DNA from: Halobacteriovoraceae bacterium
GTDB taxonomy: Bacteria > Bdellovibrionota > Bacteriovoracia > Bacteriovoracales > Bacteriovoracaceae
DNA: 64,000 nucleotides
Reading direction: 5' to 3'
NCBI GenBank assembly: GCA_002711995.1
Contig: PASN01000013.1
Location: 186,001 to 250,000, forward strand
The position numbers and the translations under genes are program-made. The stretch's first letter is position 1; the number at the start of each line of letters is the position of its first letter. Of the stretch, positions 51,912 to 60,467 are shown one piece after another. Under the pieces are notes generated by a model. It did not search any database. It saw only the letters and a list, made by a program, of their open reading frames with translations, and was not told the DNA's origin.

Positions 51912-52001
51912 GCTTAAATTATGCCTGAGATATCAGTAAAAATCACTAAAGAATTAAAACGATAAACCGACAAGTCTAGTCAAGAATGATTGAGAGGTTT
52001 T

Positions 52002-52880
52002 ATGAGTTCTCCGTTAATGTTGAGTAAAAAGAGAATGAGCGAGATTGTTGAATATTTCACAGAGTTTCATGAATCTAAGAGCTTTGAAGAAATTTGTGCT
52101 GAGACAGGGCTTAAGGGGAAGGAGCTCGCGGCCTTCATAGAATATCTCCAAGAAGCTAGCTGTGAAGTGATTGTCAAAGAAGGTTTCGTGCGTTTGGCAA
52201 ATCCAAATCAGAGAACAAAGCTAAGTGAGCTTTTAAATAATTACACCAATGAACAAAGTGAAGTTATGACCCTTGAAGACTTAGAAAATGAATCATTGGG
52301 GCTTGAGAGTATCGTTTTCCCAGAACCAGTGAATGAATTGAATGCTAGAGGAGAGTTAGTTGAATTTATTGAAGAGGCCATCTCAGATGGTCTATGCTTG
52401 AAGCTAAATCTTGCAAATTCAAAAACATTTGTAATTAATCCTCATCGAGTCGTCTTTATTGATGGAGTGCTTTCAATTGTTGGTGAAGCGGCCAGGGACA
52501 ACTGTCTTAGAAGCATTGAAGTTGACCAAGTGCTTAGTGTGTCTGAAGTTGAAGAGAGAAAAGAGAAAGTGTTTTCACCTTTCGAGGTGGAGGATTTTCT
52601 TAGCAGCATTCGAGCTGTTGAGGAATCAGAAATGAGGCTTGTCCTAAAAGTTTATTCACAAGAGAACTTCAATTCCAATTTAAAAAATCATCATCTTGGA
52701 AACCAGTACATGGTGACAAACGCTGAAGGCGATTATATTTGGGCCGCCTCCATTGAACCTAGTGAGGAGATTTTCCAGTGGGTTTATGAACTGGGAAGTG
52801 ATGTTGAGATCCTTGATCCCACAGCCTTTAAAAAAGACTTTCTACATTATTGCGAAGCTAGGTTAAAAAAGTTAGCCTAG
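52002..52880 (+). CDS. WYL-domain transcriptional regulator
   Basis: A 292-residue protein. The N-terminal region (about 1-60, MSEIVEYFTEFHESKSFEEI) resembles a winged helix. The WYL-type domain (about 115-190) has INPHRVVFIDGVLSIVGEA, and a WCX-like C-terminal extension follows (YMVTNAEGDYIWAASIEPS). WYL domains sense ligands, often nucleic acid or nucleotides, and regulate defence, repair or metabolism. GAGAGG fixes the ATG at 52002 rather than TTG 51990. The CPBP protease follows after 4 bp. Confidence 0.78.
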   Translation: MSSPLMLSKKRMSEIVEYFTEFHESKSFEEICAETGLKGKELAAFIEYLQEASCEVIVKEGFVRLANPNQRTKLSELLNNYTNEQSEVMTLEDLENESLGLESIVFPEPVNELNARGELVEFIEEAISDGLCLKLNLANSKTFVINPHRVVFIDGVLSIVGEAARDNCLRSIEVDQVLSVSEVEERKEKVFSPFEVEDFLSSIRAVEESEMRLVLKVYSQENFNSNLKNHHLGNQYMVTNAEGDYIWAASIEPSEEIFQWVYELGSDVEILDPTAFKKDFLHYCEARLKKLA

Positions 52881-52884
52881 AGCA

Positions 52885-53502
52885 ATGATAAACAAAAACT
52901 CACTCATTGCGGTTGGAACCACGGTTCTATACTTTGCTGTAGCATGGTTTTTTCCGTGGAAGCTGTTCCAAGTCGATTCAACAATTTCCGTGTCCTATGT
53001 TTGGGATTTCGTCTTCTGTCTTGGGGTTGGAAGCGCTTTTTCTTTGCCTTTAAGGCCAGCCAGTATAAGTGGATTGTTTGTTCGAGTATTGGCCATTGCG
53101 GCCTTGGGTTGTCTTTCTCTTTTTATTTTAAACTATAGTGGCGTTGAGGTTCCTTTCAAGTTTCTTGAGCACCCTATAATTCAACTTCTTATTCTTGCTC
53201 CAATTGTTGAAGAGCTTGTATTTAGATATGCTCTTTTGGGACTCTATCTACAGAGAATAAAATCAAGAAACATAGGTCTTTTGGCCAGCTCAGTTCTCTT
53301 TTCTTTGTCTCACGCACCAGGGATGCTGCACCTTCCTGAGGAGTACACCACCTTTGTGTACATACAAATAGGATACACCTTTTGTATGGGCTGGATCATA
53401 GGCAAGGCCAGAATTAGGACTGGGGGAGTTATAGAGCCCATTGGGCTTCATTTCATCTTTAATCTACTCTTCTATGTGGCCGTAATTAAAGGGATAATTT
53501 AA
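52885..53502 (+). CDS. CPBP-family intramembrane metalloprotease
   Basis: This 205-residue membrane protein has about six helices. The three CPBP/Abi motifs are visible: VEELVFRYALLGLY (EExxxR), LFSLSHAP (FxxxH) and GLHFIFNLLF (HxxxN). The catalytic glutamates and histidines are therefore intact. Family members process prenylated or membrane substrates. It sits 4 bp after the WYL regulator, so the pair may be functionally linked. Confidence 0.87.
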   Translation: MINKNSLIAVGTTVLYFAVAWFFPWKLFQVDSTISVSYVWDFVFCLGVGSAFSLPLRPASISGLFVRVLAIAALGCLSLFILNYSGVEVPFKFLEHPIIQLLILAPIVEELVFRYALLGLYLQRIKSRNIGLLASSVLFSLSHAPGMLHLPEEYTTFVYIQIGYTFCMGWIIGKARIRTGGVIEPIGLHFIFNLLFYVAVIKGII

Positions 53503-53574
53503 CCATTTACAGCTAATTTCGCTTCTGCTATTTTTGCGCGACACAAAATAAGAACCATTAAACAGGGTAAACTT

Positions 53575-54981
53575 ATGTCTACTGAAATGAGCACTGACGC
53601 CAACGTCAAGGTTGTTGGCGATATTGAATTTCCTCCAAGAAAAGTCTGGATCAAAACTTACGGTTGCCAGATGAACTATCATGACACCGAAAGAATTGTC
53701 AGTCATTTGGAAGGGCTGAACTTCTCTTTAACTGAAGAGAAGGACGACGCTGACCTTATGATTTTTAATACCTGCGCTATTAGAGATTTGGCGAACCAAA
53801 AATTCTACTCACATCTTGGAAATACGAAGCACCAAAAAAAACAAAGAGAAGTTAAAGTGGCGGCAGCAGGCTGTATTGCTCAAACTGAATCAAAAGAGCT
53901 TCTCAAAAAATACCCTCAGCTTGATTTCGCTTTTGGAACAGATGTTATCGACAATGTTGGAGAGCTTGTTTACAGAGCATATGCTGGAGACAAAAAATTT
54001 GCTGTAACCAGCTGGGATAGAAGCGACAACTACTCAATTGAGACTAAGATATCACACGGGTCTCCCCAAGCTTTCGTTAATATCATTAAAGGCTGTGACA
54101 AGTTTTGTTCGTACTGTATCGTTCCTTTCACAAGAGGAAGAGAGAAGTCTAGAACCATCACTGAAATTGTTAATGACACTGCAAGACTTGTTGCTCATCA
54201 AGGTGTTCAAGAGGTTACTCTTTTAGGTCAGAACGTAAACTCTTTTGGCAAAAAGAATGGAGAGTCGTTGGCAGAGCTGATTATGGAGCTTGAAAAAATA
54301 GAAGGACTTGAGCTCATAAGATATACAACTAGCCATCCATATGACATTTCCGACGAACTGATTGAGGTTCATGGGAAAAGCAAGAAACTAGCGAATCACC
54401 TACACTTGCCTGTGCAAAGTGGCTCAAATACAGTCCTTCAAAGAATGTTAAGACAATACTCAATTGAGCATTATCTTGAAAGATTGGATAGACTTAGAGA
54501 GGCCAATCCAAATATCGTTATCAGTACCGATATTATTGCTGGTTTTCCTAATGAAACAGAGCAGGAGCATAGAGACACTCTGAAGCTTCTTGATAAGGCG
54601 AGATACGACTTTATTTACTCTTATAACTTCTCCTCAAGGCCAGGCACCAAAGCTGCCAGAATGAAAGATATCCTTACCAAGGATGTTAGGGGAAGAAGAC
54701 TTAGGGAAATCCAAGCACATCAATTGGAAATTCAAGCTGAAGTGAGACAGGAGATGGTTGGTAAAACATACCGTGTGCTTGTTGAGGGCAAAGGATTCAT
54801 GAAAGGTCAGACAAAGTGGAAGGGAAGAACGAGCTGCTACAGAATTGTTCACTTTGAAGGGGAAACTCATGAGTCCGATTACCAATGGCATTGGGTTGAC
54901 TTGAAGGTTACCAGCGCCACGGCCTTAAGTTGTCAGGGTGAGATAGTGAAGGATTATGGAAGAAGACAAGGGCCTCATTAG
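53575..54981 (+). CDS. miaB: tRNA-2-methylthio-N6-isopentenyladenosine synthase
   Basis: A 468-residue radical SAM methylthiotransferase acting on A37 of tRNAs. The UPF0004 domain has TYGCQMNYHDTERI, FNTCAIRD and AAAGCIAQ, binding the auxiliary cluster. The radical SAM domain has CDKFCSYCIVPFTRGRE. The TRAM domain is near the C-terminus (EIQAEVRQEMVGKTYRVLVEG). Length and motif order match MiaB rather than RimO or MtaB. It overlaps ybaN by 26 bp. Confidence 0.95.
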   Translation: MSTEMSTDANVKVVGDIEFPPRKVWIKTYGCQMNYHDTERIVSHLEGLNFSLTEEKDDADLMIFNTCAIRDLANQKFYSHLGNTKHQKKQREVKVAAAGCIAQTESKELLKKYPQLDFAFGTDVIDNVGELVYRAYAGDKKFAVTSWDRSDNYSIETKISHGSPQAFVNIIKGCDKFCSYCIVPFTRGREKSRTITEIVNDTARLVAHQGVQEVTLLGQNVNSFGKKNGESLAELIMELEKIEGLELIRYTTSHPYDISDELIEVHGKSKKLANHLHLPVQSGSNTVLQRMLRQYSIEHYLERLDRLREANPNIVISTDIIAGFPNETEQEHRDTLKLLDKARYDFIYSYNFSSRPGTKAARMKDILTKDVRGRRLREIQAHQLEIQAEVRQEMVGKTYRVLVEGKGFMKGQTKWKGRTSCYRIVHFEGETHESDYQWHWVDLKVTSATALSCQGEIVKDYGRRQGPH

Positions 54982-55345
54982 TCCACATTTAAGACCTTTC
55001 TTTCTCGTCCTTGGAATTTTCTCGCTAATTCTGGGAGTAGTGGGCGCGTTTTTGCCAATCATGCCTACTACGCCATTCCTATTACTAAGTGCTTTTTTTC
55101 TATCAAAGAGTTCCCCCAAACTACATCGTTGGCTTTTAGAGCTTCCAACATTTGGTCCAATGATTAAAGATTGGGAGAAGAATAAGGCAATAAGGCCGAA
55201 GGCAAAGTTCTGGGCTATTCTATTGCTGAGTCTTGCGATCGGCTATACTGTGCTTTTCACAGATAGGGCCATTTGGATAAAAGGCATAATGCTAACCGTT
55301 TGGATATCAGTATCCACATTCATTTATACCCGTAATTCCAGGTAG
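54956..55345 (+). CDS. ybaN: YbaN/DUF454 family membrane protein
   Basis: A 129-residue inner-membrane protein with three hydrophobic segments. LGVVGAFLPIMPTTPFLLLSAFFLSKSSPKLHRWL is present in pieces and is the family signature (GxxLPxxPTTPFLLLA, then a LHxWL segment). IKDWEKNKAIRPKAK follows. The function of the family is not established. It starts inside the end of miaB. Confidence 0.87.
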   Translation: MEEDKGLISPHLRPFFLVLGIFSLILGVVGAFLPIMPTTPFLLLSAFFLSKSSPKLHRWLLELPTFGPMIKDWEKNKAIRPKAKFWAILLLSLAIGYTVLFTDRAIWIKGIMLTVWISVSTFIYTRNSR

Positions 55346-55409
55346 GAATTGCCTCCAGGCAACCCTAGTTTACCCCACGTGTTAAAATTTATTAGCATTT
55401 GGAGGGGTT

Positions 55410-56045
55410 ATGCGCCATTTGGCACTTTTACTAATCACATTGTTTTCTGCGAATATTGCTTATTCCTATGTGGATCTAAGCCTAAATTACAATTTTTCCA
55501 AAAGAAAGATTGATGGGGCAGATACAAGCGTTACGGCCGAAGATCAAGGTCAAGCTGTAACCACCACCGAGGGCTGGTCCATAAACTGGGGCTGGTTTAT
55601 TTGGGAATACACTGCCCTGGAGTTAAACTATTCCAGAACGAGCGAGAGACTCTTGGATGATAGGGAGAGTTCAAACTCTGATGGAACGTTCACTATTAAG
55701 GAAGTGGACAGTCTTGTGGTGACAGAGGTTCAAGGGGCCGGACTTAGGCAATCATTTGCATCAAGAAAGTCTACTGTTATTCCATCCATTTCTATTGGTT
55801 ACGCCCAGCTAATTACCTCTGGTGAAACCAGCTACAAAGTTGACGATAATGGATCTGAGCAGGATATCTCTTTAGAGAGAGACAAAGAAGCCAGTAATTC
55901 AGGATATGTAACTCTATCCCTGAGATTTAGACTGACTAAGTTAATGGGGCTATCATTATCCGCGAAATCTGTTATGCCTGACTTTGACACTAGTAAGATG
56001 GAAGACAACTTAATATATTCAGCTGGATTTTCTTGGGTCTTTTAA
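55410..56045 (+). CDS. Outer-membrane beta-barrel protein
   Basis: A 211-residue protein with signal peptide MRHLALLLITLFSANIAYS. Alternating hydrophobic strands (DLSLNYNFSK, TALELNYSR, GYVTLSLRFRL, LIYSAGFSWVF) end with a C-terminal phenylalanine, the signal recognised by the BAM machinery. About eight strands are likely, as in OmpA/OmpX-size barrels. GGAGG precedes the ATG and a terminator follows. Function unknown. Confidence 0.72.
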   Translation: MRHLALLLITLFSANIAYSYVDLSLNYNFSKRKIDGADTSVTAEDQGQAVTTTEGWSINWGWFIWEYTALELNYSRTSERLLDDRESSNSDGTFTIKEVDSLVVTEVQGAGLRQSFASRKSTVIPSISIGYAQLITSGETSYKVDDNGSEQDISLERDKEASNSGYVTLSLRFRLTKLMGLSLSAKSVMPDFDTSKMEDNLIYSAGFSWVF

Positions 56046-56067
56046 GATAACATTTTCTGAATATTGC

Positions 56068-56094
56068 AGAGGGGACAGTAAGTCCTCTCTTTTT
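56068..56094 (+). terminator. Terminator after the beta-barrel gene
   Basis: AGAGGGGA and TCCTCTCT form an 8-bp stem (one G-T pair) with a 7-nt loop followed by TTTT. Confidence 0.75.
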
Positions 56095-56112
56095 GTTACA
56101 TGAGGTTGGTAG

Positions 56113-57156
56113 ATGAAGTTTTTGGTTCTCGTTTTGTGCAGTTTATTTGTTTCATGCGCAAAGCTCTCTTATATTGTTGATCAAGGTGTTGGACAGGTTG
56201 CTTTGGAGTGGAAGGCAAGAAGCAATGAAGAAGTCTTGGCCGATGAAAAGGTGGATGAAAAGCACAAAGAAAAGATCAAACAAATCATTTCTTATAAAAA
56301 GTTCTTTTACGAATACTTCGATAAGAAACCAACCAATATTTACTCCCAAACCACGTTCTTAGATCGCCCTGCGGTTTCCTACTTAGTGATTGCGTCACCA
56401 GTTAACAAGGTTGAAGCGCTCAGGCACAGCTTCCCAATTGTTGGGGAATTTCCATACCTAGGATTTTTTAGTCAGAAGGAGGCGAAAAAGTTTGCGAAGA
56501 AATTAACCAGAGATGGTTATGAGGTCTACACCCGCCCGGTATATGCTTATTCCACATTAGACCAATGGATCTTTGACGATAATATTTTATCCTCTTTCTT
56601 TGAGTACAATGAAGTTGAGTTGGCGGAGATGATCTTTCACGAACTGTTCCATACTGTGTTTTTTATAAAAGACGAAGTCGACTTAAATGAGAACCTGGCG
56701 CAATTCTTCTCTAGAGAATTGGTCTTTGAATACTTCAATTACAGCAAAGAGCAAAAAAAGCAATATTGGGAAAAAAAGAGAAAAGACAAAATTATCACTG
56801 AAAAAGTGGCCGCACTCGCAAAGCAGCTTCAGGCCCGCTACCTAGACAAAGGGAGAATGATCTCCAATGCTAAGGGAGTGAGAGAGGAGTTTATCAAAAA
56901 CTCTTTTAACCCTGAACTTACCAAGACCTGTAAAGACTTAAATGTGGCTTACTGCTGGCCATTAAAAAAGACTTGGAACAATGCCAGGTTTGCCGCCTTC
57001 TTAACCTATGAGAGCGGACAAGATAGAATACAAAAATTAAAGCAACACAAAAACTTTCCTGACTTGAGGAGCTTTTTTGCATACCTAGTTGACCAAAGAG
57101 ATGGTCATTTAAGCGCGGAAGGCACTTTCAGCGAAAGACTTTTTAAGGAGATCTAA
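56113..57156 (+). CDS. COG4324-like metallo-aminopeptidase lipoprotein
   Basis: A 347-residue lipoprotein with signal sequence MKFLVLVLCSLFVSCA and lipobox LFVSC. Start of the mature part, SYIVDQGVGQVALEWKAR, and the zinc motif IFHELFHTVFF (HExxH) with a downstream glutamate in DLNENLAQFFSREL are as in the predicted aminopeptidases of COG4324. It should act in the periplasm on peptides. It is followed 1 bp later by the glutathione synthetase gene, an intriguing pairing for peptide or thiol turnover. Confidence 0.8.
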   Translation: MKFLVLVLCSLFVSCAKLSYIVDQGVGQVALEWKARSNEEVLADEKVDEKHKEKIKQIISYKKFFYEYFDKKPTNIYSQTTFLDRPAVSYLVIASPVNKVEALRHSFPIVGEFPYLGFFSQKEAKKFAKKLTRDGYEVYTRPVYAYSTLDQWIFDDNILSSFFEYNEVELAEMIFHELFHTVFFIKDEVDLNENLAQFFSRELVFEYFNYSKEQKKQYWEKKRKDKIITEKVAALAKQLQARYLDKGRMISNAKGVREEFIKNSFNPELTKTCKDLNVAYCWPLKKTWNNARFAAFLTYESGQDRIQKLKQHKNFPDLRSFFAYLVDQRDGHLSAEGTFSERLFKEI

Positions 57157-57157
57157 A

Positions 57158-58111
57158 GTGGCCCACATTCTGTTTATCGATCCTATCGAGAAACTTAACA
57201 TCAAGAAAGACTCAAGCCTTATGGCCGCAATCTCTTTTAAGAAACAAAATAAAGAGGTTTATCTTTTGTTTGAAGAGGACTTTTACGTCAACAACCTCAA
57301 AGAAACCAAGCTTAGAGTTTACGACTTTGAAGGCAAGATGAAAGAGGATGGCTACTACATCGACCACTTCAATCTCAAAAAAGCAAAAGAGATTAAGGTT
57401 ACCAAGGATGAAACAATCCATATGCGCATCGATCCACCCTATGACATGCGCTACCACAGATATCTGTGGATGCTCGATTTTATTTCCATTGCATCCGGTT
57501 GTGAGGTGGTAAACAATCCTGTCGGCATTATGAAAAGAAATGACAAGATTGAGGCCTTTAAACAAAAGAAATCTGTTGATAGCTTTGTTGGCGCCAGCAG
57601 GCAAGGCTTTGAGCACTATGTTGAAGAACTTAAAGATCAAGGCTATGAAGAAATCATCCTGAAACCTTTGGATCTTTACAGTGGTATTGGGGTAGAGAAG
57701 TTCTCAATAAACGATGAGAAACTCATTCAAAAGTTTACAAATAAAGTTGAAGAGTATCATGGTGCAATTATCGCCCAGCCCTTTTTGAAGGCCGTTTATG
57801 ATGGTGAGTTCAGAGCTGTTTATTTTGATGGCGAAGAGGTCGGCTCAATCATGAAGAAGCCGAAAGCGGGGGAGTTCCTTACGAATATCGCTCAGGGAGC
57901 TCAGTACGAAAAGGTGGAGCTTCCACCTGCCGTTAAGGAAAGCTGTGATCATACCGCTAAAGAGCTATTAAAGGATGGAATTAGAATCATTGCCTTTGAT
58001 GTTTTAGGGGAGGCGATTACAGAGGTGAACATTACATGTCCTGGATTATTTGTGGAGGTATCATATGCTAATAAGAAAAATCTCGCTGATCTTTACGCTT
58101 CTCTTTTTTAG
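57158..58111 (+). CDS. gshB: Glutathione synthetase
   Basis: A 317-residue ATP-grasp ligase that joins glycine to gamma-glutamylcysteine. It contains DPIEKLNIKKDSS near the N-terminus, HMRIDPPYDMRY, NNPVGIMKRNDK, ILKPLDLYSGIGV, GEFRAVYFDGE and EAITEVNITCPG, all typical of prokaryotic GshB. The GTG start at 57158 fits the family N-terminus. No gshA is adjacent. The next gene starts 47 bp before its end. Confidence 0.88.
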   Translation: MAHILFIDPIEKLNIKKDSSLMAAISFKKQNKEVYLLFEEDFYVNNLKETKLRVYDFEGKMKEDGYYIDHFNLKKAKEIKVTKDETIHMRIDPPYDMRYHRYLWMLDFISIASGCEVVNNPVGIMKRNDKIEAFKQKKSVDSFVGASRQGFEHYVEELKDQGYEEIILKPLDLYSGIGVEKFSINDEKLIQKFTNKVEEYHGAIIAQPFLKAVYDGEFRAVYFDGEEVGSIMKKPKAGEFLTNIAQGAQYEKVELPPAVKESCDHTAKELLKDGIRIIAFDVLGEAITEVNITCPGLFVEVSYANKKNLADLYASLF

Positions 58112-58547
58112 CCTAGGGGCCATGGCCGACGACGATGTTAAGGCCGACGACATCTTGGGTTATTGGCTTACAGAGGAGAAAACTGGTGTGATTCACATTC
58201 AAAAAGGTGATGACAACCGTTACTTCGGAGAAATTGTTTGGGTGAAGGACATTCACACCGGCAAAGCAAAAGAACGACTGGATAAAGAAAACCCTGATGA
58301 AAAACTCAGAAGCAGGTCTATTTTAGGACTTAAAAACACATGGGGATTTAAGTTTGATGGAGACGATGAATGGGTTGATGGAAGCATCTATGATCCTAAG
58401 TCTGGAAAAACATATAGCGCTAAAATGGAACTCGATGACAGAGACGAGCTTGAGCTAAGAGGTTACGTGGGAGTTCCACTTTTTGGAAAAACCACCGAGT
58501 GGACTAGAGAAAAATCCAAAGTTCCGGCCTATATGCAGAAAAAATAG
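58065..58547 (+). CDS. DUF2147-family exported protein
   Basis: A 160-residue protein with signal peptide MLIRKISLIFTLLFFSLGAMA. The mature part starts with ILGYWLTEEKTGVIHIQKG and has GSIYDPKSGKTYSAKMELDD and LELRGYVGVPLFGKTTEW, the conserved blocks of DUF2147. This is a lipocalin-like periplasmic family of unknown function, often stress related. GGAGG sets the ATG at 58065, inside gshB. Confidence 0.87.
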   Translation: MLIRKISLIFTLLFFSLGAMADDDVKADDILGYWLTEEKTGVIHIQKGDDNRYFGEIVWVKDIHTGKAKERLDKENPDEKLRSRSILGLKNTWGFKFDGDDEWVDGSIYDPKSGKTYSAKMELDDRDELELRGYVGVPLFGKTTEWTREKSKVPAYMQKK

Positions 58548-58557
58548 GCAGTAGTTT

Positions 58558-58621
58558 CCCGTCGGTCTCTTCCCATTCATAAGGGCGCTAAAAACGCCCG
58601 ATAGGTAGTGAGACGGGCGGG
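58558..58621 (+). promoter_or_regulatory. Folded leader that hides the ribosome binding site of the membrane sensor gene
   Basis: CCCGTCGGTCTC (58558-58569) pairs with GAGACGGGCGGG (58610-58621): eleven of twelve positions, one of them G-T, with one G-G mismatch. Inside lies a second stem GGGCG/CGCCC (58583-58587 with 58595-58599). The outer 3' arm ends 4 nt before ATG 58626 and includes the purine-rich ribosome binding region. It looks like a cis-acting riboregulator. No known riboswitch consensus was recognised. Confidence 0.6.
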
Positions 58622-58625
58622 AAGT

Positions 58626-60467
58626 ATGAATAAAAACTTATCGAAATTACATTTCAGATTCACTTTCATCGTATTCATGGTGATGGTGTCTATTTTTGGT
58701 GTCGTTCAATACAACCATTACACAGACCTTCGCTCAGATTATTTAAACATTGTTAAAAGAATAAGTCAGAGGCTTTCAGGCAAGTTTGATTTCTACTATC
58801 ACAACGTTCAAAACATCTCCTTAAATACAAGTGTTAAAAAGCTCAACGCAAAAGAGAGCTCTGACTACTTTGACTCTTTGGTTGGACTCTACCCAAGCTA
58901 CGATCTCATTATTCTAACCGACACTTCCGGCAAACTCGTTGCGGCCAATAGAGTTGGCTCTCAAGGGGAGTCTCTGAAGTGGAAAATCTCTTATGACCTG
59001 TCGGGCACAAAGTGGTTTTCAAGTCTTGTTCAAAGCGAGAAGAGTGAAGACTACTCAAAAAAACTTTTTGGGTCATTGAGCATGGATGTTGAGAAAAGCG
59101 AAGCAGCCTCATTGATCTATAAGAGAAATAAAAGAGGAATGCATTTCAGCACTCCTGTAAGAGATAAAAAAGAAAAAATTGTGGGCTACATCACCACTTT
59201 TGTTAATCATAAGTGGCTCGCCAAGCTTTTGAAGTCCGCCTCCAAAGAGATACTGAGAAGCAAGGACGCAAAGTTTGACGCTGTTCTTGTTAATGCCAAA
59301 AATGAAGTGTTGGCATCAAACACCAATTTAAAAGATTCTAAAATTCCTTTTGAAGTTCAGACTGCTCAATTTTCAAAGTCTTGGAAAGAAGGAAGAGTGA
59401 TGGATGGCATCCGCTCACTGAAGGTGTTCTTTACTAGTCCATTCTTTATTGTTTCCAAGTTTAATCATCAAAACTTTATCAATGACTTTGATTGGTCTTT
59501 AGTTGCTAGGTTTGGAAAGGAAAGGGCATTTACTTCTATTTGGAATAATTCTCTTTTAGCTCTATTTGCGGTTAGCTTATTCGCCATTGGCGGGGTCATC
59601 TATAGAGGAAGAGGTCAAGCAATGTTTAGAAGTGAAGTGGCACATGCCTGGAAGTCTGCAGAAAAATCATTCTCTAGGCCAGAAAAAGTAAAGAAGGCCA
59701 CCCGGGCGTTAAAGTCTGTATATAGAAGTTTAGATGGATTAAGGGGATCTGAGTTACTTGACTTGGCCTCACCACCATCTAAATTGGAGCTTGTGGATTC
59801 GGCCAAGCGCGAATGTATCCAAAATGAGCTGGTAAAGTCTTTTGCAAAACAGGAAAAGCTTATCAATTCTATGGCCAGTAAAAATGCCAATAAACAATTC
59901 AAATTGGCCATATCTTCACTTGGACAGCGCGAGGAAGAAGTTACAAAACTTAAGGCCTCTATGAATAAGCTGGACACGACCATTTCTAAATTAAAAGAAA
60001 AGTGCATAGAATTAGATATTAAGCCTAAAGAGTATCGACAGTTAGACACTCTTTTAGAAGAGGTTAGAGGGATTCGACGCAAGGCCGTAGTTTGCTGCAA
60101 TTCACTCGGATCAGGAGTTTCGAACCACATAGACCACATTCGTGAGCTTTGGAACACACATCACAGCTCTTTAGATGAGCTTAAAGCAAGTGTGGCAAAA
60201 GAGCTTTCAAGTTCTGAGCAGAGCTGGAAAAAGCTTCAGGAACTAAACAATGAAAGCGCCTCATCCCAGGAGTCTTGGTGGAGAAGGTGGAGTAGCTTTA
60301 ATCAAAACTTTGAACTTTCAAAAGCCTCAATCGAGGAATTTAAATTTGAAATCGAAAAGACACAGGAATTGATTAAGAAGCTTGGAATGGAACTCAGTAC
60401 GGATAAAAATGACTCTTTAGACGACTCTTCCAAGAAAAGAAAGGGCCGTCTAAAAAAGGTCGCTTAA
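58626..60467 (+). CDS. Membrane sensor with Cache-like periplasmic domain and coiled-coil cytoplasmic part
   Basis: About 613 residues from ATG 58626. One membrane helix (about 9-31) precedes a periplasmic domain of about 275 residues resembling dCache (YPSYDLIILTDTSGKLVAANR, GMHFSTPVRDKKEKIVGYIT). A second helix follows (about 308-328), then a long cytoplasmic helical region with heptad patterns. This is the layout of a chemoreceptor, but no methyl-accepting signalling hairpin, kinase or GGDEF domain is present, so the output is unknown. Codons for MRRAG upstream of 58626 belong to the folded leader. Confidence 0.72.
   Translation: MNKNLSKLHFRFTFIVFMVMVSIFGVVQYNHYTDLRSDYLNIVKRISQRLSGKFDFYYHNVQNISLNTSVKKLNAKESSDYFDSLVGLYPSYDLIILTDTSGKLVAANRVGSQGESLKWKISYDLSGTKWFSSLVQSEKSEDYSKKLFGSLSMDVEKSEAASLIYKRNKRGMHFSTPVRDKKEKIVGYITTFVNHKWLAKLLKSASKEILRSKDAKFDAVLVNAKNEVLASNTNLKDSKIPFEVQTAQFSKSWKEGRVMDGIRSLKVFFTSPFFIVSKFNHQNFINDFDWSLVARFGKERAFTSIWNNSLLALFAVSLFAIGGVIYRGRGQAMFRSEVAHAWKSAEKSFSRPEKVKKATRALKSVYRSLDGLRGSELLDLASPPSKLELVDSAKRECIQNELVKSFAKQEKLINSMASKNANKQFKLAISSLGQREEEVTKLKASMNKLDTTISKLKEKCIELDIKPKEYRQLDTLLEEVRGIRRKAVVCCNSLGSGVSNHIDHIRELWNTHHSSLDELKASVAKELSSSEQSWKKLQELNNESASSQESWWRRWSSFNQNFELSKASIEEFKFEIEKTQELIKKLGMELSTDKNDSLDDSSKKRKGRLKKVA

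Noticed and set aside
58558-58621. c-di-GMP (GEMM) or other known riboswitch
   Set aside because: The paired layout is compatible with a regulator, but the conserved bases of GEMM as I know them are not present.
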